NCBI RefSeq assembly: GCF_014873755.1
Contig: NZ_JADBEG010000001.1
Location: forward strand, 1,924,501-1,988,500
Source: Amycolatopsis lexingtonensis
GTDB taxonomy: Bacteria > Actinomycetota > Actinomycetes > Mycobacteriales > Pseudonocardiaceae
Reading direction: 5' to 3'
DNA: 64,000 bases
This document shows, piece after piece, positions 45,366-54,583 of this stretch. The position numbers and the translations under genes are program-made. Numbering within the stretch: position 1 is the stretch's first letter; each line of letters starts with the position of its first letter. The notes beneath the pieces are model-generated. The model did no database searches and was not told the DNA's origin. It worked only from the letters and a program-made list of their open reading frames with translations.

Positions 45366-48300
45366 GTGACGAGGGGACTTCGTGCTGGCCGTGTCCGCAG
45401 ATCCAAGCTGATACGCGCAGTGGCGCTCGGCCTGGTCGCGGTGTTGCTCGGCGGCATCGGTGCGGACGCTCGGCTGGGCCACAGCCCGGACGGGTACCGG
45501 ACCGCCGCAGCGCCGGGACAGCGGTGGGGCACCGCTGCGGGGCTTTCACATCTGGCCGACGGGGCGGTCAACCGAACCCTGCCGACGACGGAACGCGGCC
45601 GCTACCCCCGGTTGCCGGCGATAGCCGAGCCGCCCAACGCCGCTTCGGCGGAGCTGGGGCCCAGTGGGGCGCATACCGGCTTCAACCGCGCTGCCAGCAC
45701 GGAAGTACTGGCCGCACGGGACGCATTCAAGAAAGTTTACGCGAACACCGACGGCACCGAGACCACGGAGTTGTCGACGACGCCGGTTCACTATCGCGGC
45801 GCCGACGGAACCTGGCAGCCGATCGACACGACCGTGGTGCCGGGCACCGACGGTGGCTGGCGCAACACCACCAACGCCGTCGCGCTCGAGTTCGCCGCGC
45901 GCGCCGACCACCCTGAACTGGTCCGGGTGGGGGTCGAGGGCGGACACTCGCTCGCCTACGGGCTCATCGGTGCCGCACCGGTGGGCGGCACCGTGCAGGG
46001 ATCGACGGTCACCTACGCGGGCGTCCGGCCGGGCGTCGACATGCGGTTGGCGGTCCAGCCCGGCGGGGTGAAAGAAACCCTTGCTCTCCAACGTAACCCG
46101 GCCGACAACACGTTCACGTTCCCGCTGCGGCTCAGCGGGCTCACGGCGGCCTTGGCCGACGGCGAAGTGGTCTTCACCGACGCCGCCGGAACCGCCCGTG
46201 CGGTCATCCCGCGCGGCGACCTCACCGACGCGGCCGGAGTGCGTTCGACCGCCGTCGGCTACGAACTCGTCGATGGCGCGCTGCGCGTGACAGTGGATCG
46301 GGGCTGGCTGGCCGATCCTGCCCGCAAGTACCCGGTGGAGGTCGACCCGACCGTCGGACCGCCGCTCAATTCGGACGCCGCCGACGGCGCCATGTACGTG
46401 CGCGGCTCCGGCTCGGCGGAAGGCAAGGCAGAACTCCAGGTCGGCAAGCTCGACGGCGCGTCGACGGCGTCCTACGTCGCGTTCGGCCGCCTGGTCGACA
46501 GCCTCAAGTTCGAGTCGATCTACGGCGCCCAGCTGATGGTCGGGAACTACTTCGCGAACTCATGCCGGGCCCGGCCGGTGACCGTGCACCCGGTGACCCA
46601 GGCATGGACGTCCACCGGCAGTTACTCCTACCCGGGACCGGCTGTCGGCGCGGCACTCGGGTCGAAGTCGTTCGCGCACGGGTTCGTCGAGGAAGGACAC
46701 TCCAGTTCTGCCTGTCCGCCGGCGGCCGAGCTGATCGATCTCGGCCTCGCCGGCGTCAACCTCGTGCAGGGTTGGGTGAACGGCACCACCCCGAACTACG
46801 GTCTCTCATTGCGTGGGGACGTCTCGGACCCGTTGAGCGGCAAAAAGCTCACCGGGACCGCGACCGACAACCCGCCTCGGCTCTACGTCACGCACAGCCC
46901 GTACAACGCGACCTATGCCATGCCGAAACCGGTGCCGGACCCGCCGGTGCTGCAGAACCAGGACGGTCGTGTCAAGTTCACCGTCACCAACCGCGGCGCC
47001 GCGGCGTGGACGCCTGAGCAGTATTACCTCGCTTACCGTGCCTACAACGCGACGACCGGCGCCGCCGTCGGCCAGCAGCGGTCCGCGAGCCTGCCCGGCA
47101 CCATCGCGCGGGGCGCGAGCGTGACCCTGGACGCGACCATCAAGTCGTTGCCGCCCGGCACGTACTTCCTGGACTTCTCCATGGTCGGTCCGGGAGGTGT
47201 CTTCTTCACCGACCACCTGGTGTCACCACTGCGGCTGAGCCTGCAGATCATCGACATCGCGCCAGTGGTGCAGGAACTCTATCCACCCAATGGGTATCAC
47301 GCGCCGACCCTGACGCCGACGCTGTGGGGCCGGGCGCTGGACATCGACGCGCCGCCGGGCAGCTCGTTGTCGTTCAAGTTCGAGCTGTGCGAGGCGAACG
47401 ACGCCGGGAACCCGGTGAACTGCTTCGACTCCGGCTACCAGAATTCGCAGGCGTGGTCACCGCCCGCCGGGAAGCTGTCGTGGGCCAAGTCGTACCTGTG
47501 GCGCGTGTTCGTCAAGGATGCCGGCAACGAGGTGACCTCGCCGCGGTCGACGGTGCTCACCGAGGTACCTCAGCCCGAGATCACCTCGCACTTCGCGGGA
47601 GCCTCGAAGAGCGCGGACGACCAGGACTTCGACGGGCAGTCCGGGAACGTGACGACCGCGGCGGTGGACGCGTCGGCCGCGACCGTCGGCCCCGAACTGT
47701 CGGTCGCGCGCACCTACAACAGCGCCGACCCGCGCCGGAACGGCCTGTTCGGCGCCGGCTGGACCAGCCGGTTCGACATGCGGCTGGTGCCCGACGACGA
47801 CGGCTCGGGCAACGTCGTCGTCACGTACGCGGACGGCCAGTCCGTGAGGTACGGCCGCAATCCCGACGGCACGTACGCGACCGCGTCCGGGCGGACGGCC
47901 GTACTGGCCCCGGTCTCAGGTGGCTGGACGCTCGACGATCGCTCCGGCACGGTGTACGCGTTCTCGTCCAGCGGACGGCTCACCCGCATCACCGACAACG
48001 CGGGCCGCGCCCTCGTGCTGACTTACAACAACACCGACGGCATGCTCGCCAAAGCCCAGGTTTCCACCAGCCAGACCAACACGGCCGGTCGCGCGCTGCG
48101 GTTCACGTGGACGGGCGCGCATGTCACCACGGTCACGACGGACCTCAACACAACCTGGAAGTACACCTACACCGGGGATGTGCTCACGTCGGTGTGCGCG
48201 CCGGACAACAGCTGCACCCGGTACACGTACGCCCCCGGTTCCCACTACCGCACGGCGGTGCTCGACGACCGGCCCGATTCCTATTGGCGGCTCGGCGAAG

Positions 48301-51300
48301 GCCAAGGCACGGCGGCAGGCAGTGACGTGGCCATCAACCTCGGCAAGGACGCCGGCACCTACACCACCGTCACCCTGGGTACGCCCGGCGCGGTGGCGGG
48401 GTCGGCCGGGACCGCGGTCACGTTCAACGGCACGTCCTCCCGGCTCGATCTGCCGAAGGGCACGCTCAAGAAGAGCCGGGACAGCGCGGTGGAGCTGTGG
48501 TTCAAGGCGAACCCGACCGGCACCGGCGGCCCGCTGCTCGGCTACCAGGACAAGGCGTTCGACACCGTGCCGGGCCGGGGAGTCCCGATCCTCTACCTCG
48601 GCACCGACGGCAAGCTGCACGGCCAGTTCGGCGCGACGACCATCGCACCGCTGGCGTCGCCGGGCACGGTCAACGACGGCCGGTGGCACCACGCCGTGCT
48701 GTCGTCGATGGGGACGACCCAGACGCTGTACCTCGACGGCGTACAGGCAGCGCAGGCTACCGGCGTCACCGTCGACCACTCACTGTTGACGTTCAACCAG
48801 ATCGGTGCCGCGTATGCCACCGGGACGTGGCCGGCGTGGGGGAACGCCGGAAAGCAGTTCTTCGCCGGCGCGATCGACGAGGTCGCCGTCTACGCGCACC
48901 CACTCGGTGCCGCCGCCGTCTCCGCGCACTACCGGTACGGGACCGGCGCGGCCGACCAGCTCACCAAGATCGCGATGCCGAGCGGTGCCCAGGCGGCGGC
49001 CGCCACCTACGACACCGCGCTCGACCGCGTGGCGACGTATACCGACCGCGACGGCGGCACGTGGAAGATCGGCGCGCCGCTCGTGTTCGGCGACGACACC
49101 GACTTGCGCCGGACCGTGCAGGTCCTCGACCCGACCAATCGCCCGAACCTCCACGAGTACGACGCCCTCACCGGGGTGCTCCTGCGTTCCGGCCTGCCAC
49201 TGGCGCTGGAGATCCGCGACGAGGACCGGCCCGGTGGCCCGGTCCCGCCACCGCCGACACCGGTCGACAAGTGCGAGAAACCCGATCCGGCCGATCCACA
49301 GTTCTGCACGGTGATCCCCGGGGACGCCGGCGGGCCGGTGTTCGTCACGCAACCGACCGGGGGCCTGGCGATCCGCACCTACCAGTACGACAAGGCCGGC
49401 AACCTCACCGTCGCCACCAACGAGAACGGCGACTCCATCACCATGACGTACGACGGCCAGGGTCACCCGGTGTCGACGAAGACGTGCCAGTCGGCCGGCG
49501 TCTGCCAAACCAGCTACACCACGTACCCGGCGACCGCGCCGGACCCGTCCGACCCACGCAACGACCTGCCGCTCGAAACCCGCGACGGCCGCTCGGCGAG
49601 CGCCACCGACACCACGTACCGGACGAGCTACACCTACTCGTCCTCCGGGAACCTGAGCAGCCAGACCACACCGGACGGCAACGTCGTCCGATCCACCTAC
49701 ACAGTCGGCGCGGAGGCCGCCGTCGGCGGCGGGATCGTGCCCGCGGCACTCCCGCTGACCAGCACGGACGCGCGCGGCAAGGTGACGAGGTTCGGCTACT
49801 ACGCGAACGGCGACCTGGCGAAGGTCACCGAACCGTCGGGGATGGTGACCAACTACACGTACGACGCGCTCGGCCGGCAGGTGACCGAGACGGAGGTGAC
49901 CGACACGTTCCCCGCCGGGGTGACCACCACGACGGCGTACGACGCCTTGTCCCGGCCGGTCAGCGTCACCGGGCCGGTGACCACGAACGCCGTCGACGGC
50001 ACCCGGCACCAGCGCCGCACGGTCACGACCTACGACGTCGACGGCAACGACACCCAAGTCGACGACGCGGACCTGCTCGGCGGCGACGCCACGCGCACCG
50101 TGAAGACCGAGTACGACGAGAGCGGGCGGGCCATCAGGGTCGTCGACCCCGAGGGCAACGAGACCACGTCCACCTACGACCGGTCCGGCAACCGGGTATC
50201 CACTGTGGACGCCAACGGGAACCGGTACGACTTCGCCTACACCGCGAGGAACATGCTCGCGGAGATCAGGCTGCGGGCGTACACGGGTGACACGAATGGC
50301 GGCCTGACCGGCGACTACCTGGTACTGCACTCGTATTCGTACGACTACGCCGGCCGCAAGGTCAGCGACACCGACGCGATGGGCCGTCGCACCGAGTACC
50401 TCTACACCGGCGACGACAAGCTGCGGAAAGCGGTGTTGAAGAACTTCCACGACCTCGACGGTTCGACCCGTGACTACGTCCTCTCGGACGTCACCTACGA
50501 CGGCGCCGGCAACGCGGTCAAGCAGGTCACTGACAACGGCGCGTCGACCGTCACGGCCACCTACGACCGGGTCGGCAACATCCTGACGTCCACTGAGGAC
50601 CCGACGGGTCTGGCCCGGACGACTACGTACACCTACGACGCCACCGGGAACGTCACCCGCACCAGCCGGAACGGCAAGGCGTCGAACGTGCCGTGGTCGA
50701 TGTCCCAGGACGCCGAGGTCGTCGATCTCACCTACGACGACAGCGGCAACGCGGTCAGGCAGACCACCTCCACGGGCGACACGACGCTGGTCAGCACGTC
50801 CGCCTACGACCAGCGTGGCAACCTCGTCGCCGACACCGACCCGCGCGGCAACGTGACCGGCGCGGACCCGGCCGCGTACACGACGAACTACACCTACGAC
50901 GAATTCGGCCGGCGGACCGTCGTGACCGGCGCTCCGGTGAACGTCGAGAACGGCGGCGCGGCGGCGACAGTGCGACCGGTCGCGACGACCGGGTACGACA
51001 CGTTCGGCGAACCCGTGGCGATCAAGGACGAGGCCGGTTCGGTCTTCCGCACGGCCTACGACAGGCTCGGTCGCGTGGTCACGCAGACCAAGCCCGCGTA
51101 CACGCCGCCGGGAGCGTCGACCGCGATCACACCGGTCCTCCGCACGTCGTACGACGGCCTCGGCAACGTCGTGGAGGTCACCGACCCGCTCGGCAACGCG
51201 CAGCGGTTCGGCTACGACCAGCTGAACCGGCAGGTGAGCAGCGACAAGCCGTTGGCGAACAACACCGACCGGGCCGTCTGGCGCGCCACCTACACCAGAA

Positions 51301-54300
51301 CGGGTCAGCGACTGTCCACAACAGACCCGCTGGGCGGTCGGACCGAGGCGACGTACGACGACCTCGACCGCCCGATCACGTCGACTCAGGTGGAACGCTT
51401 CCCGCGGCTGGACAACCTGACCACGCGACTGACCTACGACGACCGCGGCGCCGTCACGGCGACCGCCCAGCCGTCCGGCGCGACCGCGCGGAACACCTTC
51501 GACACCCTCGGACAGCTGATCCGCCAGACCGACGCGAGCGGGGTCACCACCCAGTACGGCTACGACAAGTCCGGGCGCGCGGTCCGGCAGAGCGACGCGG
51601 CCGGGAGGACCAGCCAGACCAGCTACGACCGGATCGGGCGCGTGGTCGCCACGTCGAACCTCCGGCCGGACGGCACCACGGCTCGCATCCAGCGCCAGAC
51701 CTACGACGCAGCAGGCAATCCGACGTCCGCGACCGACGCGAAGGGTGCGGTCACGACCTTCGAGTTCGATGCGGCGAACCGGCTGACCACCCAGACCGAA
51801 CCGGTCGCCGCGGGTTCGTCGATCACCACCTCGTTCGGCTACGACGCGGCAGACCGGCGGACGCGGTACACCGACGGCCGTGGCAACTCGACGTACTTCA
51901 CCTACAACGTCCTCGGCTTGCCCGAATCGGTGATCGAGCCGCCGACACCAGCCTATCCGGCTGCCGCCGACCGAACCTGGACAGCCGGCTACGACGCGGC
52001 AGGAGCCCAGGTGCGGACGATCATCCCCGGTGGTGTGGCGACGACCACGGCGTACGACGCGGCCGGACGCGTCACCCAGCGGACCGGGACCGGCGCGGCG
52101 ACGCCGACAGCCACGCAGAACCGGGCGTACGACGCCGTGAACCGGATCACTTCCGCGGGTGACAACACGTTCACGTACAACGACCGCGGCCAGCCGCTGA
52201 CCGCCCGTGGCCCGTCGGGAAGCGCCGACCTCGCGTACGACGTCGACGGCAACCTCACCGCGCGGACGGACGCGGCGGGCACGGCGACGTTCGCCTACAC
52301 CAACGGACGCCTCAGCAGCACGACCGACGGGTTGACGCAGGTCACCGAAACCCTCGGCTACGACGCGACCGGCCGCGAGTCCACCATCGGCTACGGCGGT
52401 GGGCGCACCCGTACGTTCACCTACGACGACCTCGGCCGTACTGACACCGACGTGCTGCGCAACGGCACCGGGCAGAATGTCGCCGCGATCGATTACGGCT
52501 ACGACGACAACGACAACCTCACGAGCAAGACGACCAGCGGTTTCGCGGGCTCGGGCAGCAACACCTACGGCTACGACCAGGCCGGCCGCCTGACCTCGTG
52601 GGCGACGCCGAGCGGGACGGTCACCTACGGCTGGGACGCGTCCGGTAACCGTGTCGCCGCTGGTGGCAAGACGTCGACCTACGACGCCCGCAACCGGCTG
52701 ACGGCCACTGGGGATGTCAACTACGCGTACAGCGCACGGGGAACCTTGAACAGCGCCGGTGCGCGGACGTACGGCTTCGACGCGTTCGACCACAAGATTG
52801 CCGACGGTTCGACGACGTACGCCTACGACGACCTCGACCGGCTGGTTTCCCGTGGTGGCACGAAGTTCACGTACGCGGGCACCGATGACACCCCGGTGGG
52901 CGCCGGGGCCGAGAAGATCGCTCGCGACCCGGACGGTGATCCGCTGGCGGTCGGCGACAGCCTGGTCGTCGCGGACGAACACGGGGACGTCGTCGGCGGG
53001 TTCGGAGCCGGCGACCCCCTCGCCGCGCTGCCGGATTCGACGACGTACGACCCGTTCGGTCAGGTCGCGGCGGCTCAGGGCGATGACGGGTCTCTGGGCT
53101 ACCAAGGTGATTGGGCCGATCCGGACACCGGCAACGTCGCCATGGGCGCGCGGTGGTACGACCCGTCGACCGGGCTGTTCCAGTCGCGGGACCAGGCGAC
53201 CTACACGAGCGGTGACTCGGTCTTGGCCAACAGGTACGCGTACGGAGCGGCGAATCCGCTGAACTACGTGGATCCGGACGGGAACTGGCCGTGCCTGAAG
53301 CTGAGCTGCCTGAAAAACGACGCCAAGCAGATCGGCAACGCTGTCGTGCAGGGCGTTTCGGCGGTCGCCAACGTCGTCAGGACGACCTACAGGGGTGGCG
53401 AGGAGCTGTACAACAGGGGCAAGCAAGCCCTCGGCACGGTGTGGAACGGCCTGAAGTCGATCGGCACGAAGGTGCGCAACTCCATCAAAAAAGGCGTCAA
53501 CGAGTTCCGCGAATTCGTCCGTGATCCGGGTGGATACGTCAAGCAGAAGGCCAAGCAGCTCTGGAGCTACGTCGAGAAGAAGAAGCACAAGATATCCGAC
53601 GCGCTCCGGAAGGCCAGGGTGCACGCTCAGCAGAAGGCGCGCGAGGTGGCGAAGAAGATCGCGGATCACAAGATCACCACAACGGCCCTGGCCGCCATCG
53701 AGAAGACCGCCAAGACGGTTTTCATGCGCCCGAACAACCCGATCGGTGCGATCGTGTGGCTCGGTGGCCAGCTGGTCACGGGGGCGGCGAGCGTGATCAT
53801 CCAGCCCAAGCTCCCGATCACGAACGTGGTCAAAGACACCGTCAAATCCGCCGAGAACCTGCGCGACAGCCTTGTGTGGAAGACCGTGGTGGCGATGTTC
53901 GAGGGGCAGGGCGAGGCGTACTGGGGCTCTGTCACCGCGTCGGCGGAGCTGGCCTCCTGGATAGCGCCCAAGGTGGCCGAGTCGATGCGGCAGCCAGAGT
54001 CTGCGTGGTGCCACAGTTGGCTCGACTGCGGCTGGCGGTCGGCCTGGACCATCGGTGCTGTTGCCAACGGAGATCCCCGCGTTCTGACCGACCTGTACAA
54101 GGGCACGGACTCGTCACCGGACTACATGACAGTCGATGCGTCGGTCATCCTCCCTTCGATGATTCACGGTCCTTCAGCGGGTCTGACCCTGACTCGGAAC
54201 GGCCAGCTGTCGGTGTCCACAGGAGAGGTCATCGGAACTCCCGCGGTGGGCGCAGGATTTCGTCAGGGATGGTTCAAAGGGGACTTGAGTCGCGACGAGG

Positions 54301-54560
54301 TTGACAGCGGCGCGACCGGACCCGGTCTCAGCTTGGGCGTTAGCAGGGGTATTCGAGGGCCGTTCGGGCCCGCGGTCGGGTTGACGAGATCCCTCGGTGA
54401 CGACGATCCGGTCTGGTCCATCGAGATGGGAGTAGGCGTCGGCGCCCCGTTGAGTCCGATGTCGACTGGCCCGGCCGACTTGACCGTGGGAATCGGTGAC
54501 AGCAAGGTCCTATGGAAGTGCCGGAGCTGTGCACCGTTGCCGGGGCAGGGTTCGTGGTGA
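45366..54560 (+). CDS. Large RHS/YD-repeat protein with unrecognised C-terminal tip
   Basis: A 3064-aa protein. Residues about 12-36 form a hydrophobic export signal or anchor. A DNRLRE-like N-terminal part is followed by YD-repeat blocks (about 775-960), a LamG/concanavalin-like domain (about 961-1191: YWRLGEGQGTAAGSD, VELWFKANPTGTGG, IDEVAVYAHPLG), a long YD-repeat shell (about 1335-2615), and the RHS core end RYDPSTGLFQSRD with YAYGAANPLNYVDPDGNW near residue 2638. The last 425 residues differ in style: a Lys-rich helical stretch, hydrophobic segments, a Gly-rich region, and Cys pairs (CLKLSC, WCHSWLDC, KCRSC). This is the position of a variable toxin tip, but I recognise no toxin fold. 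GAGGGGAA stands 5 bases before the GTG. It is coupled to the following secreted protein by a GTGA overlap. Confidence 0.88.
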   Translation: MTRGLRAGRVRRSKLIRAVALGLVAVLLGGIGADARLGHSPDGYRTAAAPGQRWGTAAGLSHLADGAVNRTLPTTERGRYPRLPAIAEPPNAASAELGPSGAHTGFNRAASTEVLAARDAFKKVYANTDGTETTELSTTPVHYRGADGTWQPIDTTVVPGTDGGWRNTTNAVALEFAARADHPELVRVGVEGGHSLAYGLIGAAPVGGTVQGSTVTYAGVRPGVDMRLAVQPGGVKETLALQRNPADNTFTFPLRLSGLTAALADGEVVFTDAAGTARAVIPRGDLTDAAGVRSTAVGYELVDGALRVTVDRGWLADPARKYPVEVDPTVGPPLNSDAADGAMYVRGSGSAEGKAELQVGKLDGASTASYVAFGRLVDSLKFESIYGAQLMVGNYFANSCRARPVTVHPVTQAWTSTGSYSYPGPAVGAALGSKSFAHGFVEEGHSSSACPPAAELIDLGLAGVNLVQGWVNGTTPNYGLSLRGDVSDPLSGKKLTGTATDNPPRLYVTHSPYNATYAMPKPVPDPPVLQNQDGRVKFTVTNRGAAAWTPEQYYLAYRAYNATTGAAVGQQRSASLPGTIARGASVTLDATIKSLPPGTYFLDFSMVGPGGVFFTDHLVSPLRLSLQIIDIAPVVQELYPPNGYHAPTLTPTLWGRALDIDAPPGSSLSFKFELCEANDAGNPVNCFDSGYQNSQAWSPPAGKLSWAKSYLWRVFVKDAGNEVTSPRSTVLTEVPQPEITSHFAGASKSADDQDFDGQSGNVTTAAVDASAATVGPELSVARTYNSADPRRNGLFGAGWTSRFDMRLVPDDDGSGNVVVTYADGQSVRYGRNPDGTYATASGRTAVLAPVSGGWTLDDRSGTVYAFSSSGRLTRITDNAGRALVLTYNNTDGMLAKAQVSTSQTNTAGRALRFTWTGAHVTTVTTDLNTTWKYTYTGDVLTSVCAPDNSCTRYTYAPGSHYRTAVLDDRPDSYWRLGEGQGTAAGSDVAINLGKDAGTYTTVTLGTPGAVAGSAGTAVTFNGTSSRLDLPKGTLKKSRDSAVELWFKANPTGTGGPLLGYQDKAFDTVPGRGVPILYLGTDGKLHGQFGATTIAPLASPGTVNDGRWHHAVLSSMGTTQTLYLDGVQAAQATGVTVDHSLLTFNQIGAAYATGTWPAWGNAGKQFFAGAIDEVAVYAHPLGAAAVSAHYRYGTGAADQLTKIAMPSGAQAAAATYDTALDRVATYTDRDGGTWKIGAPLVFGDDTDLRRTVQVLDPTNRPNLHEYDALTGVLLRSGLPLALEIRDEDRPGGPVPPPPTPVDKCEKPDPADPQFCTVIPGDAGGPVFVTQPTGGLAIRTYQYDKAGNLTVATNENGDSITMTYDGQGHPVSTKTCQSAGVCQTSYTTYPATAPDPSDPRNDLPLETRDGRSASATDTTYRTSYTYSSSGNLSSQTTPDGNVVRSTYTVGAEAAVGGGIVPAALPLTSTDARGKVTRFGYYANGDLAKVTEPSGMVTNYTYDALGRQVTETEVTDTFPAGVTTTTAYDALSRPVSVTGPVTTNAVDGTRHQRRTVTTYDVDGNDTQVDDADLLGGDATRTVKTEYDESGRAIRVVDPEGNETTSTYDRSGNRVSTVDANGNRYDFAYTARNMLAEIRLRAYTGDTNGGLTGDYLVLHSYSYDYAGRKVSDTDAMGRRTEYLYTGDDKLRKAVLKNFHDLDGSTRDYVLSDVTYDGAGNAVKQVTDNGASTVTATYDRVGNILTSTEDPTGLARTTTYTYDATGNVTRTSRNGKASNVPWSMSQDAEVVDLTYDDSGNAVRQTTSTGDTTLVSTSAYDQRGNLVADTDPRGNVTGADPAAYTTNYTYDEFGRRTVVTGAPVNVENGGAAATVRPVATTGYDTFGEPVAIKDEAGSVFRTAYDRLGRVVTQTKPAYTPPGASTAITPVLRTSYDGLGNVVEVTDPLGNAQRFGYDQLNRQVSSDKPLANNTDRAVWRATYTRTGQRLSTTDPLGGRTEATYDDLDRPITSTQVERFPRLDNLTTRLTYDDRGAVTATAQPSGATARNTFDTLGQLIRQTDASGVTTQYGYDKSGRAVRQSDAAGRTSQTSYDRIGRVVATSNLRPDGTTARIQRQTYDAAGNPTSATDAKGAVTTFEFDAANRLTTQTEPVAAGSSITTSFGYDAADRRTRYTDGRGNSTYFTYNVLGLPESVIEPPTPAYPAAADRTWTAGYDAAGAQVRTIIPGGVATTTAYDAAGRVTQRTGTGAATPTATQNRAYDAVNRITSAGDNTFTYNDRGQPLTARGPSGSADLAYDVDGNLTARTDAAGTATFAYTNGRLSSTTDGLTQVTETLGYDATGRESTIGYGGGRTRTFTYDDLGRTDTDVLRNGTGQNVAAIDYGYDDNDNLTSKTTSGFAGSGSNTYGYDQAGRLTSWATPSGTVTYGWDASGNRVAAGGKTSTYDARNRLTATGDVNYAYSARGTLNSAGARTYGFDAFDHKIADGSTTYAYDDLDRLVSRGGTKFTYAGTDDTPVGAGAEKIARDPDGDPLAVGDSLVVADEHGDVVGGFGAGDPLAALPDSTTYDPFGQVAAAQGDDGSLGYQGDWADPDTGNVAMGARWYDPSTGLFQSRDQATYTSGDSVLANRYAYGAANPLNYVDPDGNWPCLKLSCLKNDAKQIGNAVVQGVSAVANVVRTTYRGGEELYNRGKQALGTVWNGLKSIGTKVRNSIKKGVNEFREFVRDPGGYVKQKAKQLWSYVEKKKHKISDALRKARVHAQQKAREVAKKIADHKITTTALAAIEKTAKTVFMRPNNPIGAIVWLGGQLVTGAASVIIQPKLPITNVVKDTVKSAENLRDSLVWKTVVAMFEGQGEAYWGSVTASAELASWIAPKVAESMRQPESAWCHSWLDCGWRSAWTIGAVANGDPRVLTDLYKGTDSSPDYMTVDASVILPSMIHGPSAGLTLTRNGQLSVSTGEVIGTPAVGAGFRQGWFKGDLSRDEVDSGATGPGLSLGVSRGIRGPFGPAVGLTRSLGDDDPVWSIEMGVGVGAPLSPMSTGPADLTVGIGDSKVLWKCRSCAPLPGQGSW

Positions 54561-54583
54561 CGAAGAAATCCGAAAGGTATCCG

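Noticed and set aside
45172-45549. A longer XRE protein starting at 45549
   Set aside because: The extension would read through the divergent promoter and into the RHS gene and has low-complexity Arg/Pro-rich sequence.
48780-54014. A 1744-codon minus-strand frame opposite the RHS gene
   Set aside because: No motifs and an amino acid composition typical of antisense high-GC DNA; the plus strand has clear YD repeats.
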